Positions 1-4,325 of a DNA stretch of 8,594 nucleotides are shown here, in pieces. The stretch lies in the NCBI GenBank assembly GCA_913042885.1, contig CAJWLW010000205.1, positions 1 through 8,594 on the forward strand. The letters run 5' to 3'. A program made the translations under genes and the position numbers. Source of the DNA: an uncultured Lentisphaeria bacterium. Lineage in GTDB: Bacteria; Verrucomicrobiota; Lentisphaeria; JABSQK01; CAJWLW01. The notes below the pieces were generated by a model. The model was not told where the DNA came from. It made no database searches and was given only the letters and a program-made list of their open reading frames with translations. The stretch's first letter is position 1; every line of letters starts with the position of its first letter.

Positions 1-1187
1 CGATGCTGCGCAAGCGCGGCATTCCCGAACGGTTGATCACCGGCGACGCCACCCCCGAGGAGAAATGGCTGGCCGCCGCCGCCAAGTGGGACGATCTGGC
101 CGGCAGCCCGACGTACGAATGGGTGCATCTCGACCTGTTCCGTACGCTCGGTATCCCCGAAGTCATTCGCGAGGCTACCGGCAAAGATATCTGGGACCGC
201 TCGAAAGCACTGCTCCAGCAACCCGGCATGAAACCGCAGGCGCTACTCGGGCAGATGAAAGTCGAGGTCATGTGTTCCACCGACGATCCCACCGATCTGC
301 TAGATGACCACCGGCGCCTGGCCGAAAGCGACTTGCAGACCCGCGTTTATCCGACCTATCGCCCCGATCGCGCCATGAATATTTTCAAACCCGACTGGCG
401 CGACTACATCACGCTGCTGGAGAAGCGCGTGAACGGCAAATTCAAGAAAATCGAGGACTTGCTCGACGCCCTGCGCATCACCCACGATTACTTCGCCGAG
501 CACGGCTGCGTCGCCACCGATCACGGCGTCGAAGTGCCTTACGGCGTGGATTTCAAACGCGAAGATGCCGATGCAGCCTTCTGCAAGGCCTACAACGGTG
601 AAGCGCTGTCGCGACTGGAGGAAATCCAGTATATGTCCTGCATTCTCGACGCCGTCGCGGCGCTCAACAGCGAGAAAAACTGGGTCTTCCAACTCCATAT
701 CGGCGCTGTACGCAATGTCCGTAATTCGTTGTTCGACAACTACGGTTCCGACAGCGGCGGCGATCTTTCCACGCACACCATCGACATTGTCACGCCGCTG
801 CGCGATCTACTGAATCGCTACGACGGCCGGCTCAAGGTCGTTTTGTACTGCCTCGACCCGGGGCACCAGACATCGGTCACGACCCTGGCGCGCGCCTTCG
901 GAGCGACCGTCAATGTCGGCGCCGCGTGGTGGTTCAACGACGCGCCGGCCGGCATGAAGCAGCACCTCGAATACATCGGCGAAGTCGATCTGCTGGCCAA
1001 TTTCGCAGGCATGGTGTCGGACTCGCGAAAACTGGTGTCCTATGCGTCACGCCACGAAATGTTCCGTCGCATTCTCGGTGATGTCGTCGGGCAAATGGTC
1101 GAACGGGGACGTATCCCGATGCCGGTGGCAGAACGCCTGGTAACCAGCTTAGCCTGTGAACGCACCCGTGAACTCTTCGGCTTCTGA
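1..1187 (+). CDS. uxaC: Uronate isomerase (glucuronate/galacturonate isomerase), 5'-truncated by the window edge
   Basis: UxaC interconverts D-glucuronate with D-fructuronate and D-galacturonate with D-tagaturonate, the first step of hexuronate catabolism in the cytoplasm. The visible 394 residues (counted from the ATG at base 3) match the family from just after the N-terminal metal-binding region. Recognisable blocks are GIPERLITGDA (6-16), CSTDDPTD (91-98), PTYRPDRAMNI (117-127), QLHIGAVRN (230-238), AWWFND (308-313) and SDSRKLVSYASRHEMFRRIL (339-358). The last block contains the Asp340 and Arg342 expected in the active site of this amidohydrolase-fold family. Full-length homologues are about 470 residues, so roughly 60-70 residues lie left of the window, including the HxH metal ligands. 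The ATG at base 3 aligns inside the protein and is not the start. The stop is TGA at 1185-1187. The gene is followed by a 305-base gap, so it need not be in one operon with the downstream kinase. The family assignment is secure; preference between the two uronates cannot be read from the sequence. Confidence 0.93.
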   Translation, partial: MLRKRGIPERLITGDATPEEKWLAAAAKWDDLAGSPTYEWVHLDLFRTLGIPEVIREATGKDIWDRSKALLQQPGMKPQALLGQMKVEVMCSTDDPTDLLDDHRRLAESDLQTRVYPTYRPDRAMNIFKPDWRDYITLLEKRVNGKFKKIEDLLDALRITHDYFAEHGCVATDHGVEVPYGVDFKREDADAAFCKAYNGEALSRLEEIQYMSCILDAVAALNSEKNWVFQLHIGAVRNVRNSLFDNYGSDSGGDLSTHTIDIVTPLRDLLNRYDGRLKVVLYCLDPGHQTSVTTLARAFGATVNVGAAWWFNDAPAGMKQHLEYIGEVDLLANFAGMVSDSRKLVSYASRHEMFRRILGDVVGQMVERGRIPMPVAERLVTSLACERTRELFGF

Positions 1188-1283
1188 ATACGGTTTCCCA
1201 GACAATATGCGCTCGCCGATCGCCCGGCACCCAGAGAAAGCTTTGCTGCACAGGACAGACTCCGGCGTAGCGGGAGGAGAAGG

Positions 1284-1341
1284 GGGGAGACAGCAGCGAC
1301 GGGGGGATATGGGTATTAGGAAGTGCTGCTGCTGCCTCCCC
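1284..1341. repeat. Inverted repeat (long-loop hairpin) in G-rich tract
   Basis: The left arm GGGGAGACAGCAGC (1284-1297) is complementary to the right arm GCTGCTGCCTCCCC (1328-1341) with one mismatch, leaving a 30-nt loop that itself contains G6 and G3 runs. The pairing is read directly from the sequence. No T tract follows, so it is not a standard intrinsic terminator. It could be the core of a structured RNA or a mobile-repeat remnant; which of these cannot be decided here. Confidence 0.55.
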
Positions 1342-1390
1342 AGAGAGTGTCCCCCCCCGGGCTTTAACCCAGAGGAGAAAGGGGAGATGG

Positions 1391-1424
1391 GGTTGGCGAA
1401 TCGTGTCAAACGATTTTTCCAACC
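1391..1424 (+). terminator. Composite hairpin upstream of the kinase gene: weak terminator or operator
   Basis: The outer arms GGTTGG (1391-1396) and CCAACC (1419-1424) enclose inner arms AATCGT (1399-1404) and ACGATT (1410-1415) around a 5-nt loop. Together they give 12 base pairs separated by a small internal loop. A T5 run (1414-1418) partly overlaps the inner stem and a T6 run follows at 1434-1439, so the element could end uxaC transcription. The core AAACGATT also resembles the CG-centred half-sites of LacI/GalR-family operators, and the element lies about 20 nt upstream of the proposed -35 box, so a repressor site is an alternative. The pairing is seen; the role is inferred. Confidence 0.4.
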
Positions 1425-1443
1425 TATTCCCGGTTTTTTGAGA

Positions 1444-1472
1444 TTGTCGCTTGTGTGGGTATTGGTTATATA
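1444..1472 (+). promoter_or_regulatory. Putative sigma70-type promoter for the sugar kinase
   Basis: A -35-like TTGTCG (1444-1449) is separated by exactly 17 nt from a -10-like TATATA (1467-1472). Each box matches the consensus at four of six positions. An overlapping TTGAGA (1438-1443) is an alternative -35. The predicted start near 1479 would leave a leader of only about 14 nt before the ATG at 1493, with no Shine-Dalgarno sequence in it. This is the most AT-rich stretch of the gap. Confidence 0.45.
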
Positions 1473-1492
1473 TAGCCCTACAGTAATCAGTT

Positions 1493-2650
1493 ATGGATGA
1501 GTTGAGATCAAAAGTTGAATTGGAATTCGAGCGGCGTTACGGCACGGCTCCCGCCATTGTCACGCGCGCTCCCGGCCGTCTGGAGCTGCTCGGCAATCAC
1601 ACCGATTATAACGAAGGATTCGTTATCAGCGGCACCGTGACCAACGCCACCTGGTTCGCCGCAGGTCCAGCCGATGACGGTATCTGCCGCATTTTTGATG
1701 CCTGTCACGACAAATACGCCGAATTCCCCTTGGCGGAGGTCAAAAAAAAGATCGCCGGCGACTGGGTCAACTATCTCAAAGGCGTCATGGTAGAGATGCA
1801 GCAACGCGGTGCCGTAGCAGCTGCGTTCAACGCCGTCGTCGGCACCAGCCTGCCGCTGGCGGCTGGCATGAGCAGCTCCGCCGCGCTAGAAATTTCAGCA
1901 GCTTTTGCCCTCGCGCACGTATGGCAGGTAGAGTTTTCCGACGATCAATTCGCCCGCATCGGACAGGCCGCCGAAAATAATTTTGTCGGCGCCCGCACCG
2001 GACTGCTCGACCAGTTCAGCTCCATCCATGGTCGCGCTGGTCACCTGCTGATGATCGATTTCCGTACGCTCGAGATCGAGGCCATTCCGTTTCCCGATGG
2101 TCTCGTCTTCGTCGTCGCCAACACCGGCATCAAACACGATCTGTCGGAAGCCTACAACGAGCGTCGCAGCAGTTGCGAAACCGCCGCCGAGCTGTTGGCA
2201 ACGCAATACGACGGAGTCACGACCTTGCGCGACGTGACTGTGGCCCAGCTCGATGCGGCAAAATCGCACCTGCCCCTGAGAGTCTACCGCCGGGCAAAGC
2301 ATATCGTAGGGGAGAACGCCCGCGTAAAACAGGCGCGGCAATTGCTGTCGATGGGTAACATCGAAGCGTTTGGCGCACTATTGTTCGATTCACACGACAG
2401 CTCCAGGCAGAACTTTGACAATAGCTGCCCGGAACTGGACATTCTGATTGAGCTTGGCCGCACCCTGCCGGGTTGTCTGGGCGCCAGGCTTAGCGGCGGC
2501 GGATTCGGCGGCATCAGCATCCACCTGGTGCAAGACGAAGCAGCAGCGACCTACTGCGAACGACTGGCGACAGCATACAGCACCCGCATCGGGACGCAGC
2601 TGACAACGATGACCTGTGAGTTTGGTGGAGGCGCCGAAAGGTATGTTTGA
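1493..2650 (+). CDS. GHMP-family sugar kinase annotated as galactokinase, with altered sugar-binding signature
   Basis: This 385-residue protein has the length and all landmarks of galactokinase (GalK), which makes alpha-D-galactose 1-phosphate from galactose and ATP in the Leloir pathway. The landmarks are the N-terminal signature APGRLELLGNHTDYNEG (26-42), the ATP-binding loop GMSSSAA (125-131), GLLDQ with the presumed catalytic base Asp173, Tyr221 in the AYNERR block (220-225), and the C-terminal LSGGGFGG (333-340). Arg29, His36, Asp38 and Tyr221 are kept. Classical GalK reads GRxNLIGEHTDY; here Glu31 and Asn35 occupy the positions normally held by Asn and Glu. The usual Glu contacts the C6 hydroxyl of galactose, so sugar specificity is uncertain and no gene symbol is given. 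The ATG at 1493 fits the family N-terminus, but there is no clear Shine-Dalgarno site. The 3' end overlaps ffh by 8 nt. Alternatives are true galactokinase with a lineage-specific variant, N-acetylgalactosamine kinase, or a uronate 1-kinase. The GHMP assignment is secure. Confidence 0.88.
   Translation: MDELRSKVELEFERRYGTAPAIVTRAPGRLELLGNHTDYNEGFVISGTVTNATWFAAGPADDGICRIFDACHDKYAEFPLAEVKKKIAGDWVNYLKGVMVEMQQRGAVAAAFNAVVGTSLPLAAGMSSSAALEISAAFALAHVWQVEFSDDQFARIGQAAENNFVGARTGLLDQFSSIHGRAGHLLMIDFRTLEIEAIPFPDGLVFVVANTGIKHDLSEAYNERRSSCETAAELLATQYDGVTTLRDVTVAQLDAAKSHLPLRVYRRAKHIVGENARVKQARQLLSMGNIEAFGALLFDSHDSSRQNFDNSCPELDILIELGRTLPGCLGARLSGGGFGGISIHLVQDEAAATYCERLATAYSTRIGTQLTTMTCEFGGGAERYV
2627..2631 (+). 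promoter_or_regulatory. Shine-Dalgarno GGAGG for ffh, inside the kinase gene
   Basis: GGAGG lies 11 nt before the ATG at 2643, a slightly long spacing, within the last codons of the upstream kinase gene. It supports the ATG at 2643 over the in-frame GTG at 2616 as the ffh start. Confidence 0.5.
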
Positions 2651-4160
2651 GAGTCTGACCGACAAACTGCAGAAGACATTCCGCAATCTGACCGGCCGCG
2701 GTATTCTGAACGAGTCCAATATCGAGGAGGCCATGGGCGAAGTACGCCTGGCCCTGCTCGACGCCGATGTCAACTACGACATCGTCAAAGAATTCATCGA
2801 TCAGGTGCGTCAGGAATGTCTTGGCGAAGCCGTGCTCAAGCACGTCAAGCCCGGCCAGCAGGTAATCAAGATCGTCAGCGACCGACTGGCGGAACTCATG
2901 GGTGAAGCCAACGCCCCGCTGGATCTGTATGGCAACCCCGCCACCATCATGATGATCGGCCTGCATGGCGGCGGCAAGACCACAACAACCGGCAAGCTCG
3001 CTGCCATGCTCCGGGACGAAGGCCGCCGAGTCCTCCTGGTCGCGGCTGATCTGTATCGCCCCGCCGCCATCGACCAGCTCGAAACTCTCGGCAGCCAACT
3101 GGGCATCCCCGTCTTCAGCGACCGCACCACCAAAGATGTCAGCGCCATCGCCGAAGCTGCCCGCAAACAAGCACGCCACGACGGCTGCGACACGATGATC
3201 GTCGACACCGCCGGCCGTCTGCAGATCGATGAACCGCTGATCGCCGAACTGGTCAAGCTCAAGAACGTCGTCCAACCCAATGAAATCCTGCTGGTCAGTG
3301 ATGCCGCCCTCGGCCAGGAGGCGGTATCGGTCGCGACAGAATTCAACCACGCGCTCTCCATCACCGGTATCATCCTTACAAAGATGGACGGTGACGCCCG
3401 TGGCGGTGCCGCCCTGTCGATGCGCAGGGTCACCGGCAAGCCGATCAAGTTTCTCGGCATCGGCGAGAAGCTCGAAGATCTCGAAGCCTTCCATCCGGAC
3501 CGCATGGCGAACCGCATCCTCGGCATGGGCGACGTACTCAGCCTGATCGAGATCGCCGAGAAGAAGATCAGCGAGGAAGATACCGAACGGCTCGAGCAGA
3601 AGATGCTCAAGAACCAGTTCGACTTGAGCGACTTTCTCACATTGCTGCGGCAGCTGCAGAATCTCGGCGGCATGGGTAAGGTTCTCGAGTTGATCCCCGG
3701 CGGCAAAAATCTTTTGGACAACGCCGATATCGACGAGAAACGCCTCAAGCACGTCGAGGCCGTGATCCAGTCGATGACACCGTATGAGCGGCAGCACCCC
3801 AAGGTGCTTGGAGCACCCTCCCGACGACAGCGTATCGCCAAGGGTGCCGGGCGACCGCTGGTCGAAGTGCAACAACTGCTCAAGCGATTCGAGACCATGC
3901 GCAGCATGATGACCAAGTCGAAGATGGGTAAACTCGCCCGCATGTTCGGCATGGGCGACGGCGGCATGTCCGGCATGCCCGATATGCCCGGCATGGCCGG
4001 CATGCCCGGCATGCCCGGCATGGGTATGGACGACGACGATATGGATATGGGTGGCATGGGCGGTCTGGGCGGCTTCGACGGAGGCAGTGCCGGCCGCAAC
4101 AAGACCTTGGGACAGAAAGCGAAAAAGGCGAAGCGCAAGAAGAACAAGAAACGGCATTAG
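2643..4160 (+). CDS. ffh: Signal recognition particle protein Ffh (SRP54 GTPase)
   Basis: Ffh binds 4.5S/SRP RNA and signal sequences of nascent membrane or secreted proteins and docks with the receptor FtsY at the inner membrane. From the ATG at 2643 it has 505 residues, versus 453 in E. coli. The N domain starts MFESLTDKLQ, as usual. The G domain shows the P-loop GLHGGGKTTTT (106-116), DLYRPAA (136-142), DTAGRL (188-193), TKMDGDARGGAALS (246-259) and GKPIKFLGIGEK (265-276). The M domain carries the RNA-binding SRRQRIAKGAG (393-403) and methionine-rich helices. The extra length is a Met/Gly/Pro tract (about 436-480) with an acidic insert DDDD (463-466), then a basic tail KKAKKAKRKKNKKRH. The P-loop has His108 where SRP GTPases almost always have Gln. 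The start overlaps the kinase stop in a different frame (ATGTTTGA), suggesting translational coupling. The identity is secure; an in-frame GTG at 2616 would add nine residues not expected in the family. Confidence 0.97.
   Translation: MFESLTDKLQKTFRNLTGRGILNESNIEEAMGEVRLALLDADVNYDIVKEFIDQVRQECLGEAVLKHVKPGQQVIKIVSDRLAELMGEANAPLDLYGNPATIMMIGLHGGGKTTTTGKLAAMLRDEGRRVLLVAADLYRPAAIDQLETLGSQLGIPVFSDRTTKDVSAIAEAARKQARHDGCDTMIVDTAGRLQIDEPLIAELVKLKNVVQPNEILLVSDAALGQEAVSVATEFNHALSITGIILTKMDGDARGGAALSMRRVTGKPIKFLGIGEKLEDLEAFHPDRMANRILGMGDVLSLIEIAEKKISEEDTERLEQKMLKNQFDLSDFLTLLRQLQNLGGMGKVLELIPGGKNLLDNADIDEKRLKHVEAVIQSMTPYERQHPKVLGAPSRRQRIAKGAGRPLVEVQQLLKRFETMRSMMTKSKMGKLARMFGMGDGGMSGMPDMPGMAGMPGMPGMGMDDDDMDMGGMGGLGGFDGGSAGRNKTLGQKAKKAKRKKNKKRH
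3962..4023 (+). repeat. Degenerate 9-bp repeat (GGCATGCCC-like) inside ffh
   Basis: Successive variants of the unit GGCATGCCC encode the GMP/GMA tripeptides of the Ffh C-terminal Met-Gly tract. The units stay in frame and several are identical, so the tract can expand or contract by slippage without a frameshift. It is part of the coding sequence, not an independent element. Confidence 0.75.
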
Positions 4161-4265
4161 CACTGGAAGTCCATTCCGTAAACCGCGCGTATTTCTTATT
4201 CCGTTTTGCACTGGACGATGCATGACGCGGGCAGAGGAATGCGCGACACCACAAATCCAGGCGGT

Positions 4266-4276
4266 TGACGGCGTCA
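4266..4276. repeat. 11-bp dyad TGACG-G-CGTCA upstream of polA
   Basis: A perfect inverted repeat (arms 4266-4270 and 4272-4276) lies in the 165-base gap between ffh and polA. A second short dyad, TCCGA/TCGGA (4303-4307 and 4310-4314), lies closer to the polA start. Either could be an operator, but arms this short may be chance. The TTGACG overlapping the first dyad could act as a -35 box, but no good -10 box follows at 16-18 nt. No intrinsic terminator was seen behind ffh. Confidence 0.25.
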
Positions 4277-4325
4277 GGGTGCCGATTGAACTCTGGCCGC
4301 AATCCGAAATCGGAAATTCTCAGTC

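Larger units (their letters stand above)
1188..1492. other. Compositionally odd intergenic region between uxaC and the sugar kinase
   Basis: This 305-base gap contains no convincing gene. It is dominated by G runs on the + strand (1272-1313 and 1381-1392), a C8 run (1351-1358) and CAG/CTG triplet tracts, followed by a T-rich segment from about 1411. The sequence CCCAGAG occurs three times (1230, 1339, 1368). A purine block beginning GAGGAGAA occurs twice (1274-1290 and 1372-1387). The region holds two hairpins and a promoter candidate, listed separately. It looks unlike the coding DNA on either side and may be a structured untranslated RNA, a terminator/regulatory region, or a decayed repeat element. 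Confidence 0.6.

Noticed and set aside
1156..1500. 114-residue + strand reading frame overlapping the uxaC end and filling the gap
   Set aside because: It starts inside uxaC, runs through homopolymers giving a Cys4 run and low-complexity sequence, lacks a good ribosome binding site and resembles no family.
2616..2642. GTG at 2616 as the ffh start
   Set aside because: It adds nine residues before the family-standard MFESLTDKLQ, and the Shine-Dalgarno GGAGG lies downstream of it.
2810..4147. 445-residue antisense frame over ffh, rich in Met-Pro and Ser/Arg
   Set aside because: It is a shadow of the ffh gene, whose product is unmistakable on the + strand.
2514..4223. 569-residue antisense frame over ffh rich in HAGHAGH repeats
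   Set aside because: It is the complement of the ffh coding sequence; the His-Ala-Gly repeats are the reverse reading of the GMPGM tract, and the open frame follows from high GC codon bias.
4161..4325. Intrinsic terminator or clear promoter between ffh and polA
   Set aside because: Only short stems and no T tract were found, and TTGACG at 4265-4270 has no acceptable -10 partner at the right spacing.
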